In this document: positions 33,978 through 43,617 of the stretch, one piece after another
Position numbering within the stretch: position 1 is the first letter of the stretch
Layout: every line of letters begins with the position of its first letter
Source: Flavihumibacter sp. UBA7668
GTDB taxonomy: Bacteria; Bacteroidota; Bacteroidia; Chitinophagales; Chitinophagaceae
DNA length: 64,000 nt
Direction: 5' to 3'
NCBI RefSeq assembly: GCF_002483205.1
Contig: NZ_DLHM01000003.1
Coordinates: forward strand, 1-64,000
Position numbers and translations under genes: made by a program
Notes under the pieces: generated by a model
What the model was told of the DNA's origin: nothing
The model's input: the letters and a program-made list of their open reading frames with translations, nothing else
The model's database searches: none

Positions 33978-35423
33978 TTATTTAGAATTACCTAATAATA
34001 AACGGGCATTCAATCCAACGGTAAACAGGCGTTTGCTACCTGCCGTTTTATCAATATTCCGCAACTGATAGTTGAGATAAGGACCAATAGATAAGTTCCA
34101 GGAAGATCCGGGAAACAGGCGATACTGTAAGCTGGTTTGTGCGCTGGTTTGAAATTTGTTTACCAGGTCATTATCCTTATAGTAAGCACCAGCCGTTTCA
34201 TTATAATGAAGGGCATCTGTGCTTATGAGGTAACCAAGCACGATCCCATTATTCCAGGACAGTCTGTTTTTTGCATCCAGCGCCCAGCCAATTTCCAACG
34301 GTATCTGCAGGTAGTGATACGCATTATAATAAGCTTTTCCTTCATTACCGGCACCAGTATAAGCAGCTGTTCCGGAAATGGATTGTAACCGGAAATTGGA
34401 ATTCACGGCACTACTGTCGATTTTTCTGCCCACCTCAATTCTGTTGGAGAAATAGGCATACTGTAAGCCAGTTATAAAATTTGTTTTTCTGCCTATAGGG
34501 CGACTGATACCTATACTTGCCTGAAAGGAAGGACCTGCTTTAACATCTGAAGGACGAGGGTCAAGAGGGGCTGCAACACTTGGGCCTAACAGTGCATTAC
34601 CGGCCATTGCTTCATACCGGGGTGCATAGGAATTACTCAAACCTTCCCGCATTGAGCCACTGCCTCCGCCCATTTGAAATGCCAGGTTCCAGTTGTCTTG
34701 TTTTTTTGTAGGTGCTTCAGGCTGAGATGCCAGCAAATCAGCATTTAATTTAGTATCTCCTTCTATTGCTCCATTGTCTTCAACAGGACCTGCTGCAGGC
34801 TTCTGCAATTGAAACGCTATAAGTTTTCCAGACAAATCAGTTTCTTCCATTACATTTCTATCAGCTGCAACCGAAAACTCCGTCTTTTTTGAAACGAATA
34901 ATTCCGTTTCGGTTTTTACACCTTGACTGGCAGCAGTACGGCTATTAGATTTCTTTTTTGCTGCATTATTCAAAGCAATAGCTGCTGATGCTTTTTTATC
35001 TGCAGTATGCTGCTGCTTAGATTTTTCAACGGAAGAAGATGAGTTTGACGAAGACGCTGAAGAAGATATGGAACCGGAAGTAGAATTTAATTCATTATTT
35101 CCTGAGGTTGATGAGGGGTTGTTGGATTCTGAAGCGCTAATAGGCCTGCTGTTGTGCTGATCAGGTTTTGTATGCTCCTTCTTTTCAGTATGTTGTGCCT
35201 GTTGACCTGCTTTGGGGGATTCGTTCAATAATGCCGGACCAAAAAACCATAGGGATAATCCACCGGCCAGCATGGCTGCAGCCAACCAGATCCAGGCAAA
35301 TCCCCGCTTTCGATCCTTTTCATTTAGTTGCGCGGCAACCCGTTCCCATACCTCAGTGGATGGTTCCAGGCGAAGTTCGTTAGCCTTGCGCTGAATGGAT
35401 TTATCAAAATCACGATCGGGCAT
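33978..35423 (-). CDS. Anti-sigma-like/outer-membrane beta-barrel fusion
   Basis: This 481-residue protein has three parts: a short cytosolic helical N-terminus (1-45) that may bind the sigma factor, one membrane helix (about 44-66), and a long Ser/Asn/Lys-rich linker (about 80-190) leading to a C-terminal outer-membrane-type beta-barrel (about 250-480, with strands such as LQYAYFS and GLNARLLLG). The start overlaps the stop of the ECF sigma gene by 14 bases. The plan suggests a single protein that connects the outer and inner membranes to sigma activity. Confidence 0.72.
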   Translation of the reverse strand: MPDRDFDKSIQRKANELRLEPSTEVWERVAAQLNEKDRKRGFAWIWLAAAMLAGGLSLWFFGPALLNESPKAGQQAQHTEKKEHTKPDQHNSRPISASESNNPSSTSGNNELNSTSGSISSSASSSNSSSSVEKSKQQHTADKKASAAIALNNAAKKKSNSRTAASQGVKTETELFVSKKTEFSVAADRNVMEETDLSGKLIAFQLQKPAAGPVEDNGAIEGDTKLNADLLASQPEAPTKKQDNWNLAFQMGGGSGSMREGLSNSYAPRYEAMAGNALLGPSVAAPLDPRPSDVKAGPSFQASIGISRPIGRKTNFITGLQYAYFSNRIEVGRKIDSSAVNSNFRLQSISGTAAYTGAGNEGKAYYNAYHYLQIPLEIGWALDAKNRLSWNNGIVLGYLISTDALHYNETAGAYYKDNDLVNKFQTSAQTSLQYRLFPGSSWNLSIGPYLNYQLRNIDKTAGSKRLFTVGLNARLLLGNSK

Positions 35424-36003
35424 AGTGAGTCGATTTAATTGATTCGGATTCTTTTTGCAGCCAATTCATCAACAGGCTGCGGGCTCTTGCATATTGTGAT
35501 CTGGAAGTTCCTTCATGGATTCCCAGCATGGCACTTATTTCAACGTGGGTATAACCTTCTATTGCATGCAGGTTAAAAATTGTTTGATAACCTGGCGGCA
35601 ATTGTCGCACCAGGTCAGCCAGTTGTTTGGCATCCAGACTTACCTCCGGATTGTCGGGAGATACCGGATGCAGGTAACCCGGCTGATCCGTACTAAACGA
35701 TAAATCATACTGGTAGCGGCTGTTTTTCTTAAGATAATTGATGGCTGTTGTTACCATAATCCGGCGAATCCATGCACCCAGGTCACCTTCTCCCCGGAAT
35801 TGGGCCAGATAATGAAATACCTTTACAAATCCCTCCTGTAAAACATCTTCAGCATCATTCATTGATTTGGTGTACCTGTAACAGACCCCCAACATTTGGG
35901 CAGCAAACTGTTCATACAGTGCTTTTTGCGCTGCGGGTTTCCCTTTCAGGCAGTCCCTCACCAGTTGGTGTTCATTGGTCATATCCTTGTAATAAGCTGA
36001 CAA
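35410..36003 (-). CDS. ECF-type RNA polymerase sigma factor
   Basis: A 197-residue sigma factor with region 2 (AEDVLQEGFVKVF, LGAWIRRIMVTTAINYLK) and region 4 (QLPPGYQTIFNLHAIEGYTHVEISAMLGI). The ATG at 35982 (MTNEHQL) is an alternative start that drops seven residues. Downstream is its overlapping membrane partner, and the LVIVD lipoprotein follows, so all three may form an envelope-sensing operon. Confidence 0.9.
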   Translation of the reverse strand: MSAYYKDMTNEHQLVRDCLKGKPAAQKALYEQFAAQMLGVCYRYTKSMNDAEDVLQEGFVKVFHYLAQFRGEGDLGAWIRRIMVTTAINYLKKNSRYQYDLSFSTDQPGYLHPVSPDNPEVSLDAKQLADLVRQLPPGYQTIFNLHAIEGYTHVEISAMLGIHEGTSRSQYARARSLLMNWLQKESESIKSTHYARS

Positions 36004-36120
36004 GGTACTGTTCAGGTTCGTTGCACCATTGTTAAAACTATTTATAGTTTCTTTAACCGTGCAGAGTGGTTGTTAAATAGGATAATCGGTTAATAGTTTA
36101 ATTATCAAGCAGATAATAAA

Positions 36121-36144
36121 AAAACCTCCAGATTTGGAGGTTTT
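36121..36144. terminator. Terminator of DUF2911 gene
   Basis: A 10-bp stem (36121-36130 with 36135-36144) with a GATT loop, T-rich on both strands, lies just past the minus-strand stop at 36170. Confidence 0.85.
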
Positions 36145-36169
36145 TTCAAAAGTAGATTTAATCTGTTTA

Positions 36170-36658
36170 TCAGGTCACAGGTACAGTTGCCTGGGTTGTA
36201 TCCCATTCCATAATAAGCTTACCGCCATCTAACCGAATGGTAAAATTCTCAACCACTCCGGATGTTTTACCTACCGGTGCTGAAACCTTCAATACATCTT
36301 TATCCTTATGTTTATCATATTCATATGCACCCCATTGTTTCAGTTGTCCGTTCAGAATGATGGTCCATTCTGTTGCGTTCGGAATTACAAATAAAGTATA
36401 AGTGCCGGCTTTAACAGGTTTTCCACCCAAACTTCCATCTTTCTTAAAGGTTATTTCTGTTGCTTCATCTGCACCAGCTCTCCATACTTTACCATAGGGA
36501 ACCAACGCACCAAAAATATCCCTTCCCTTTTTAGCAGGACGACCATAGGTTACACTTACATTTTCATTGTTAACCGTTTCATGCGGACTTTTACGATTTT
36601 GTGCACAGGCCGGAAGCATAAAACTTATTGCAACCAGCGCCAGTAGTAAGGATTTCAT
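36170..36658 (-). CDS. DUF2911 secreted protein
   Basis: A 162-residue protein with signal peptide (ISFMLPACAQ; the cysteine may make it a lipoprotein). It shows the DUF2911 pattern: VSVTYGRPAKKGRDIFG, then GKVWRAGADEATEITF and GTYTLFVIPN. These proteins have a small beta-rich periplasmic domain of unknown function, common in Bacteroidota. It ends with a terminator. The upstream gene is an SRPBCC-family protein 18 bases away. Confidence 0.85.
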   Translation of the reverse strand: MKSLLLALVAISFMLPACAQNRKSPHETVNNENVSVTYGRPAKKGRDIFGALVPYGKVWRAGADEATEITFKKDGSLGGKPVKAGTYTLFVIPNATEWTIILNGQLKQWGAYEYDKHKDKDVLKVSAPVGKTSGVVENFTIRLDGGKLIMEWDTTQATVPVT

Positions 36659-36676
36659 ATTATTGTTTTATTAAAA

Positions 36677-37123
36677 TTAAGGATTCGATTCCACAAGCTG
36701 CTTTAATTTTCCAAGGCTTTCTTCCATAACAGGTCCCATTTGTTTATCATACACAATGCTTCCCAATTTGTCCCAGGGATACCAGGATAATTTCATATCA
36801 AAAAACCATTGTACTGTTACGGTTCCTTCTTTCACTTCATACACAGCATAACTGCTATTAAATGTCTTGTCGCCAGCTGTCCATTCTGCACTAACAAGTG
36901 AATCGCTGGTAATAATGGGACGTACTGCAATTACCCGGGTACTATCCTGAATCCAACGGTTCCATTTTCTATCCTCCAGCAATAAAGGCAAAACCATTTT
37001 TTTTTCTGCCTGGATATCAACGGCCCTTGAAATTCGGATTTCTGATGGAATTAAACTGGTAAATGCTGTTAATAAAAGGAAAAATGCAACAAAACTGATA
37101 CCAATTAATTTAATAAATCGCAT
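36677..37123 (-). CDS. SRPBCC-family (START-like) membrane-anchored protein
   Basis: A 148-residue protein with an N-terminal membrane helix or uncleaved signal (about 3-22) and a START/SRPBCC-type domain: RAVDIQAEKKMVLPLLLEDRKWNRWI, then strands that alternate with Trp-rich segments, ending in a C-terminal helix with MEESLGKLKQLV. SRPBCC domains bind hydrophobic ligands; the ligand is unknown. The start is the ATG at 37123; longer frames overlap sppA. Confidence 0.8.
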   Translation of the reverse strand: MRFIKLIGISFVAFFLLLTAFTSLIPSEIRISRAVDIQAEKKMVLPLLLEDRKWNRWIQDSTRVIAVRPIITSDSLVSAEWTAGDKTFNSSYAVYEVKEGTVTVQWFFDMKLSWYPWDKLGSIVYDKQMGPVMEESLGKLKQLVESNP

Positions 37124-37140
37124 AGCCTTAAAACAACAGT

Positions 37141-38898
37141 TTATTTGAATATCAATTGGAATGGAAGTTTTGCCTGCGTCTTTCCGAAAGATGCCTCCAT
37201 GGCTTTCCATTCTTCATACAGCCGGTACCAGTCTGAATCAATTTCTTCTTTGATTTTATTTTTTGCTACATTTTGAGAGAAGTTTCCGGTTAATTTTTCC
37301 AACCAGTTCTGCCGCTCAGGAAACTGCCGGATTCGGTAGGATTCCAATTTAGCAAGATTTGCTGCTGCTTGCATTGCAGTTTCCATTCCACCAAACCGAT
37401 CAGCAAGCCCTAATTCGATGGCCTGTGTACCTGTCCAGATTCGCCCCTGTCCAATACTATCAACTTCAGCAATCGTCATTTTTCTACCTTCTGCTACCCT
37501 GCTCAAAAATGTATGATAAATACTGTCTACTCCTTCCTGTAAATATCTTTTTTGAATCGGACTCAATGGTTCTGTAATAGTTGGTGCATTGGCGTAGGGT
37601 CCGGTTTCGACTCCATCGAAGGTAACACCGAGTTTTTCGGAGAAGAATCCCTGCATATTGGGGATGATGGAAAACACACCAATTGAACCGGTAATAGTAT
37701 TGGGTAATACAAAAATACTATCTGCATTACAGGCCATATAATATCCTCCGGACGCCGCTACATCACCGAAACTAACAACAACCGGTTTGTCCTTTTTTGC
37801 CAATTCAATTTCACGCCACATGTTTTCACTGGCCATTGCGCTGCCCCCACCGGAATTGATTCGAATAACTATCGCTTTGGTTTTATCATCCAGTCTGGCT
37901 TTGCGGATATAGGTTCTGAATTTATTTCCCCCGATCTGATCTTCACTTCCATCACCGTCTACAATATCTCCCTGTGCATAAATTACCGTAATCCGATCCG
38001 TCCCTTTTCCGCTTAATGCAGATACTGCTTCAGCATATTTTGACAGGGATACAAATTTTATTTTTTCAATGGAAGCGGCATCTGTTTTTCTTTTTATTTC
38101 TTCTTTTACTTCGTCTTCATACCGGTAACCATCCAATAGTCCCGCCCGCACTGCATCCTGTGCTGTACGGATACTATTGCTGTCTGCCATTTTTCGTAAA
38201 TCATCCACGTTAATCTTGCGAGTTTCCGCTGTTGATTGCAATAGATGAGAATATATTCCTTCCAATAATTCTTTGCTTTGCAATTTATTGGGTTCGGTCA
38301 TTTTTTCTTCCCGGAAAGGTTCTGTTGCACTCTTGAATTTACCGGCATAGAAAATTTGGGGTTGAATTTCCAGTCGGTCCAGGGCTTTTTTAAAGAAGAT
38401 ATATTCCAATCCTAGTCCGGTCCAATCCAGCCCGCCTTTGGGATGACAGTAAATTTTTTCTGCTTTGGTTGCTACATGGTAGGCCTGCTGTGGAATTACT
38501 TCTCCATAAGCAAGCACAAATTTTCCGGCATCTTTAAAGGAACCAATTGCATTTCGAAGTTCTTCATTGGTGGCAAAACCATTTGCATTCCCGCCGATTT
38601 TAAGATAGAGGCCATCAATCTGGTCATTGTAGGCAGCATGATCCAAAAGCTGAATCATGTCATAAACACCGGGTTGTGTATAGGGTTCATCTCCGGTAAG
38701 AGGAGCAAATGGATTTTCTTTTGACTGTTCCAGCAATGGCTTGCTCAAATCGAGGTATAAAACCGAATGTGCTTCCAGCTGAACAGCATCCTTACTGGCA
38801 AGTGCACCCGCAATTCCAATCAGAAGAAAAAAAGAAAGAACACTAAAAACAACCAGAGCCAATAGTGCCGCAAAAAAGTATTTAAAGAATTGTGCCAT
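37141..38898 (-). CDS. sppA: Signal peptide peptidase SppA, 67K type
   Basis: SppA degrades leftover signal peptides in the inner membrane. The 585-residue protein has an N-terminal membrane helix, then two SppA repeats. The catalytic Lys lies in the N-terminal repeat (FYAGKFKSATEPFR) and the catalytic Ser in the C-terminal repeat (DVAASGGYYMAC), in the order usual for the long form. The C-terminal section contains GRIWTGTQAIELGLAD. It is divergent from folK. Confidence 0.94.
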   Translation of the reverse strand: MAQFFKYFFAALLALVVFSVLSFFLLIGIAGALASKDAVQLEAHSVLYLDLSKPLLEQSKENPFAPLTGDEPYTQPGVYDMIQLLDHAAYNDQIDGLYLKIGGNANGFATNEELRNAIGSFKDAGKFVLAYGEVIPQQAYHVATKAEKIYCHPKGGLDWTGLGLEYIFFKKALDRLEIQPQIFYAGKFKSATEPFREEKMTEPNKLQSKELLEGIYSHLLQSTAETRKINVDDLRKMADSNSIRTAQDAVRAGLLDGYRYEDEVKEEIKRKTDAASIEKIKFVSLSKYAEAVSALSGKGTDRITVIYAQGDIVDGDGSEDQIGGNKFRTYIRKARLDDKTKAIVIRINSGGGSAMASENMWREIELAKKDKPVVVSFGDVAASGGYYMACNADSIFVLPNTITGSIGVFSIIPNMQGFFSEKLGVTFDGVETGPYANAPTITEPLSPIQKRYLQEGVDSIYHTFLSRVAEGRKMTIAEVDSIGQGRIWTGTQAIELGLADRFGGMETAMQAAANLAKLESYRIRQFPERQNWLEKLTGNFSQNVAKNKIKEEIDSDWYRLYEEWKAMEASFGKTQAKLPFQLIFK

Positions 38899-38957
38899 AC
38901 GAACGCTTGGTTAAAAAACGGATTGACTGATATTTGAGCCTGTAAAGTACAGAATCT

Positions 38958-39443
38958 ATGCATACAGCCTATCTGTTGATGGGAGGGAATATTGGAAACC
39001 GGGAAGAATATCTTAAACAGGCAATTGGTTTGATCCGGAATTTGGCCGGCAGGCCGGTACAAGTATCCTCGTTGTACGAAACAGCTGCCTGGGGAAAATC
39101 GGATCAGGGAGCCTTTCTGAACCAGGCTGTACAGCTGGAAACCTTTTTAAGCGCTGCTGCATTAATGACTACCCTCCTTCTTATAGAAGATCAGATGGGC
39201 CGCAAACGACTGGATCGCTATGGTCCAAGGATTATTGATATTGATATTTTATTATATGACCAGGAAGTTCATCAATCTACTCATATTAACATCCCCCACC
39301 CTGAACTACCGAACAGGCGCTTTGCTTTAGAACCTTTGGGTGAAATAGCACCTGACCTTATCCATCCGGTGCTTCACAAGACAATACAGGATTTATTATT
39401 GGTATGCAAGGATCCGCTGCCTGTTCACAAAATCACCATATGA
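38958..39443 (+). CDS. folK: HPPK (6-hydroxymethyl-dihydropterin pyrophosphokinase)
   Basis: FolK transfers pyrophosphate from ATP to hydroxymethyl-dihydropterin in folate synthesis. The 161-residue protein has GGNIGNREEYL near the N-terminus, YETAAWGKSDQGAFLNQAVQ and the signature DRYGPRIIDIDILLYD near residue 95 with the metal-binding aspartates. Its last 4 bases overlap the deoxynucleoside kinase start (ATGA). Confidence 0.96.
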   Translation: MHTAYLLMGGNIGNREEYLKQAIGLIRNLAGRPVQVSSLYETAAWGKSDQGAFLNQAVQLETFLSAAALMTTLLLIEDQMGRKRLDRYGPRIIDIDILLYDQEVHQSTHINIPHPELPNRRFALEPLGEIAPDLIHPVLHKTIQDLLLVCKDPLPVHKITI

Positions 39444-40072
39444 ACTACCACTATATTACAATTGAAGGAAATATAGGCGTTGGAAAAACCACCCTGGCGC
39501 ATTTATTATCCAAACATTATAATGCAAGACTGGTGCTGGAAGAATTTGCCGACAACCCCTTTCTTCCCAAGTTTTACGAGAATCCCGGTCAGTTTGCCTT
39601 TCCGCTGGAATTGTTTTTTATGGCAGAACGGTATAAACAATTAAAAGAATTGATTCATACAAAAGATCTCTTTCATTCGGTTACGATTTCGGATTATCTC
39701 TTTACCAAATGCTTGTTATTTGCAAAAGTGAATTTACCTGAGGAAGAATTCCATCTTTATCAGCGCCTGTTTGAAATCATTCACCAGCAATTGATCCAGC
39801 CGGAAATCCTTATTTATTTACATGCACCTGTACAGAAACTACAGGCAAATATCAGAAAGCGCAATCGTTCCTATGAACAAAAAATTCCGGATGAATATCT
39901 CTTTTCTATACAGGAAACCTATACCCATTATATAAAACAGCACAATATTAAAACGCTGTTTGTAGATGTTTCCAATGCTGATTTTCTGGGTAATGAAAAA
40001 CACCTGAATACCATACTGGATGCGCTTGAAAAAGACTATGAAAATGGTCAGCATTTTATTGCACTCCCATAA
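39440..40072 (+). CDS. Deoxynucleoside kinase
   Basis: A 210-residue kinase with P-loop GNIGVGKTTL near residue 10, substrate motif EEFADNPFLPKFY near 35 and a LID-like KRNRSYEQKI segment. The family phosphorylates deoxyadenosine, deoxyguanosine or other deoxynucleosides for salvage; specificity is not clear. I chose ATG 39440, overlapping the folK stop, since the P-loop then sits at the usual position; ATG 39404 would add 12 residues inside folK. Confidence 0.9.
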   Translation: MNYHYITIEGNIGVGKTTLAHLLSKHYNARLVLEEFADNPFLPKFYENPGQFAFPLELFFMAERYKQLKELIHTKDLFHSVTISDYLFTKCLLFAKVNLPEEEFHLYQRLFEIIHQQLIQPEILIYLHAPVQKLQANIRKRNRSYEQKIPDEYLFSIQETYTHYIKQHNIKTLFVDVSNADFLGNEKHLNTILDALEKDYENGQHFIALP

Positions 40073-40080
40073 ACAATAGC

Positions 40081-41337
40081 ATGACTGAAATACAAACCAT
40101 TGAACAGTCCAGGAATGATCCGATGGCCAGCATGCGATTACCGGAATTCAGGTTCATGATGGCAGGTCGGTTTAGTTTTATAATGGCGCTTAGAATGATG
40201 GCCACCCTGGTGGGATGGTGGCTGTATGAATTAACAGGCGATCCCTTTGCTATTGGACTGGTTGGTTTGGCGGAAGCTGTGCCGGCTATTTCACTGGCAT
40301 TGTATGCCGGACATATTATTGATCTGTCGGACAAAAGAAAACTCCTGCTAAGGGGCGTGACATTATATCTGGCTGCTGCCAGTGTTTTACTACTACTCTC
40401 CTATTCTTTTCAAACCGGCAATAATAAAACCATGCTGGTTACTGGTATTTATTGTGTAATCTTTTGCACCGGCATAATCCGGTCTTTTACCGGCCCTTCT
40501 TTTTCGGCTATATTAGCACAGATGGTACCCCGGCCCTTATTGGCCAATGCCATTACCTGGAATCAGGGCGTATGGTTAACTGCTTCGGTAACCGGTCATG
40601 CTGCGGGTGGATTTATAATTGCCACTGTTCATTCCAGCGGAACACTCTGGGTTATTTGTTCTCTGATTGCAATAGGATTGTTATCCATGTACCGGCTTTT
40701 ACCCAAACCACCTTCTGCCAAAGCCGGCCAGCAGAAAACCTGGGAAAGTGTAAAGGAGGGAATCCGTTTTGTAGTTGGAACCAAAGAAGTTTTAGGAGCC
40801 CTGACACTTGATCTGTTTGCCGTGTTATTCGGTGGTTTAGTGGCGATGGTTCCGGTATTTGCAAAAGATATTTTGAAAATTGGTCCAATTGGATTCGGAT
40901 GGTTGAATGCCGCTGCAGATATTGGTGCTATTCTGGTTATACTAACCCTGACTTTTTTTCCCATGAAAAAAGCGCAGGGGAAAAAACTGTTTTTTGCCGT
41001 AGGCGGATTTGGATGCTGTATTATTCTCTTTGCGCTTTCCAAAACTTTTTGGATTTCCTTTGCGGCTTTATTGGTTTCAGGGGTGCTGGATGGTATCAGT
41101 GTTGTTATCCGGGGCACCATTCTTCAACTGAAAACGCCGGATGAAATGAGAGGCCGGGTGATGAGCGTAAATAGTATGTTTATCAACAGCAGCAATGAAA
41201 TTGGGCAATTTGAAAGTGGTATGGCTGCCCGAATGCTGGGTGTTGTTCCCTCTGTAATTTTCGGAGGTACCATGACCCTTGCAGTCGTTATTATCACCTG
41301 GTTCAAAGCACCCTCTTTAAGAAAAATGGAATATTAA
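40081..41337 (+). CDS. MFS transporter (MFS_3, exporter-like)
   Basis: A 418-residue inner-membrane protein with 12 predicted helices. It begins with a short cytosolic N-terminus and a RFSFIMALRMMATLVGWW first helix; a DLSDKRK loop matches the loop 2-3 signature and a second DEMRGRVMSVNS loop lies between helices 10 and 11. The pattern fits MFS_3 exporters of the enterobactin-exporter type; substrate is unknown. It follows the kinase gene by 8 bases. Confidence 0.88.
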   Translation: MTEIQTIEQSRNDPMASMRLPEFRFMMAGRFSFIMALRMMATLVGWWLYELTGDPFAIGLVGLAEAVPAISLALYAGHIIDLSDKRKLLLRGVTLYLAAASVLLLLSYSFQTGNNKTMLVTGIYCVIFCTGIIRSFTGPSFSAILAQMVPRPLLANAITWNQGVWLTASVTGHAAGGFIIATVHSSGTLWVICSLIAIGLLSMYRLLPKPPSAKAGQQKTWESVKEGIRFVVGTKEVLGALTLDLFAVLFGGLVAMVPVFAKDILKIGPIGFGWLNAAADIGAILVILTLTFFPMKKAQGKKLFFAVGGFGCCIILFALSKTFWISFAALLVSGVLDGISVVIRGTILQLKTPDEMRGRVMSVNSMFINSSNEIGQFESGMAARMLGVVPSVIFGGTMTLAVVIITWFKAPSLRKMEY

Positions 41338-41342
41338 ACTAT

Positions 41343-43574
41343 TTATTCAGCTTTGATTAAATCCACAATTTTTTCCCGGTCGCCCACTATCCATACAATA
41401 TCATCCCATTGAAATTCAGTATGTGAATCGGGATTAAGAATTCGATTCCCAGCTCGTTCAATACCAACAACCAGCCCGTTTGTTTTTTCTCTGATTCCTG
41501 AATTTCTTATGGTTTTCCCTTTTAGCTGATTATGTTCATCCACCCGAACTTTCATTAATCGTACTTCCTCTTCTTCTTCCGTAAGTAATGGCATGGTTTC
41601 CGGCTCTACAACCGGACGAAAAACCTGTAATTGCAAATCGGTTCCAATTATAGCAAGTTTATCGTACGGGTAAATTTTTTCAGTACGCTGGGGTGTTGTA
41701 ATTAATTTTTTTCCACGTTCTATGGACGCTATATTGATGCCATATTTTTCGCGCCAGGCCAGCGTTTCCAGATCCATACCCAAACAGTCGGCATCCGGAC
41801 TGATAATAAAATAGGCAAGGTGGGCATCCCAGGGACTGAGGGTACTATTGGCTCCTGCATTGGCCACCAGCTCACGATGATTCAGATTGGTGATGAAGCG
41901 TCTTTCAATTCGCGCATAGAAGGCTTGCAGGCGTTGAGAAAAAATAAACAATACAACTCCCAGCACAACCACCGCACCAACAATGGCTATTACAACGGTA
42001 AAGAGTTGATTCAACAACAGGAATAGATAAAATACAGCCAATAGATTTCGGAGTACTTCCACCAAAACAAGCGGTCCGTGGTTTACCTGTTCATTTAACC
42101 AGAGACTTGTATAGGCACCCCGGTTTAATTTTTTTATGGTCAATGCCCAGATAAACGGGGATGCAACCAGCAATGTCATGAAAATAGTAAGAAGGTGAGC
42201 CGTAAGTGGCTGATTCAGCAATTCGACCAGCCAGGGATCCAAAAATTTAACTGCCAGAAAAATGGCTGCAAGAATAATAACGGAATTCAAAACAATTGCA
42301 TAGAAATAGGTTTGAAAAACCATTTTCCAATCGGCATCAGCCGGAATTTGCTGGGCACCTGAGCTGTATCGGTTTAATCTGTTTCGCCATTTTGGTGGCA
42401 ACGTTTTATCCAGCCATTTATAAAGAGGTAAAGCCGATCGTATCATGAAGGGGGTGGAAAAAGTTGTTATCACAGATACACCTACTGCTATGGGATATAA
42501 AAAATCGGAGGTAACGCCAAGGCTTACCCCAAGTGTTGCAATAATAAAGGAGAATTCCCCGATCTGTGACATACTCATGCCGGCCTGCAAGCTTTGTTTG
42601 AGGGGTTGACCGGAAATAAAGGAGCCAATCGTAATATTGATGGTTTTTCCAAGGATTACTGCAATTGTAATTATAAGTACCGGAATACGATATTCCCACA
42701 AGAGTGCAGGGTCAATCAACATACCGACAGATACAAAAAATATGGCGCCAAACAGATTTTTCACCGGTTGCATCTGGTGTTCAATGGCCTCCGCCTGCGT
42801 GGTTTCTGCCAAAACGGATCCCATAATAAATGCACCAAGAGCCGCAGAAAATCCAACATAAGTTGCAAGAATTACCATGCCCAAACACATACCCAGGGAA
42901 ATGATCAGCAGGGTTTCATCATTGAGCCAGCGTGCCACCCATCTGAAAAAACTGGGGATAACAAGTATTCCAAATAAAAACCAGAGACTGAGAAAAAAGA
43001 CCAGCTTCACAACTTCAATCATAAGGTCCAAACCGGAAAACTGCTGACTAACAGCAACGGTGGAAAGTAAAACCATTAATAGGACAGCAACTATATCTTC
43101 TATAACCAGCATCCCCATCACCATACTGGCAAAACTGGTTGATTTGAGTCCCTGTTCCTCAAATGCGCGGATAATAATAGTAGTGGATGAAATGGAAATT
43201 ATACCTCCCAGGAAAATACAGTTCATGGTGGACCAGCCCAGAATAGATCCGGTAGTGTAACCAAGGAGGAACATGCCGGTGATTTCAAAAATACCTGCAA
43301 TGGATGCGGAACCTCCCACCCGCATTAATTTTTTAAAGCTGAATTCAAGGCCCAGATTGAATAGCAGCACCACAACCCCGATCTCAGCCCATATTTTAAT
43401 ATTTTCCAAATCACCGATGGTGGGGAAAAAATTGAAATTCGGCCCAACCAGCAAACCTGCTATGATATATCCTAAAACCAGTGGCTGCTTTAATCGTTTG
43501 AACAAAAGCGTAGTTATGGCAGCGGCTCCAAGAATTAATGCCAGATCTTTTATCAATACAGGTAAATGCGCCAT
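41343..43574 (-). CDS. Cation:proton antiporter, KefB/YbaL-like with TrkA-C domain
   Basis: A 743-residue inner-membrane protein. The N-terminal half (about 1-385) has the CPA2 antiporter helices, with motifs GYIIAGLLVGP, LFNLGLEFSFKKL and LGAFIMGSVLAET. A second membrane section (about 420-540) follows. The C-terminus (about 640-743) carries a TrkA-C domain, normally binding a small ligand, which ends in IVWIVGDREKIVDLI. The family exchanges K+ or Na+ for H+. The ligand is not known, and no TrkA-N (Rossmann) domain is seen. Confidence 0.88.
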   Translation of the reverse strand: MAHLPVLIKDLALILGAAAITTLLFKRLKQPLVLGYIIAGLLVGPNFNFFPTIGDLENIKIWAEIGVVVLLFNLGLEFSFKKLMRVGGSASIAGIFEITGMFLLGYTTGSILGWSTMNCIFLGGIISISSTTIIIRAFEEQGLKSTSFASMVMGMLVIEDIVAVLLMVLLSTVAVSQQFSGLDLMIEVVKLVFFLSLWFLFGILVIPSFFRWVARWLNDETLLIISLGMCLGMVILATYVGFSAALGAFIMGSVLAETTQAEAIEHQMQPVKNLFGAIFFVSVGMLIDPALLWEYRIPVLIITIAVILGKTINITIGSFISGQPLKQSLQAGMSMSQIGEFSFIIATLGVSLGVTSDFLYPIAVGVSVITTFSTPFMIRSALPLYKWLDKTLPPKWRNRLNRYSSGAQQIPADADWKMVFQTYFYAIVLNSVIILAAIFLAVKFLDPWLVELLNQPLTAHLLTIFMTLLVASPFIWALTIKKLNRGAYTSLWLNEQVNHGPLVLVEVLRNLLAVFYLFLLLNQLFTVVIAIVGAVVVLGVVLFIFSQRLQAFYARIERRFITNLNHRELVANAGANSTLSPWDAHLAYFIISPDADCLGMDLETLAWREKYGINIASIERGKKLITTPQRTEKIYPYDKLAIIGTDLQLQVFRPVVEPETMPLLTEEEEEVRLMKVRVDEHNQLKGKTIRNSGIREKTNGLVVGIERAGNRILNPDSHTEFQWDDIVWIVGDREKIVDLIKAE

Positions 43575-43617
43575 AGTCGCAAATATCGGGCAGGGAGCCC
43601 ATTTTTCAGACAGGCCT

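Noticed and set aside
40629..41120. 163-codon minus-strand frame opposite the MFS gene
   Set aside because: It has Pro/Thr/Ser-rich composition typical of antisense reading and lies inside a clear transporter gene.
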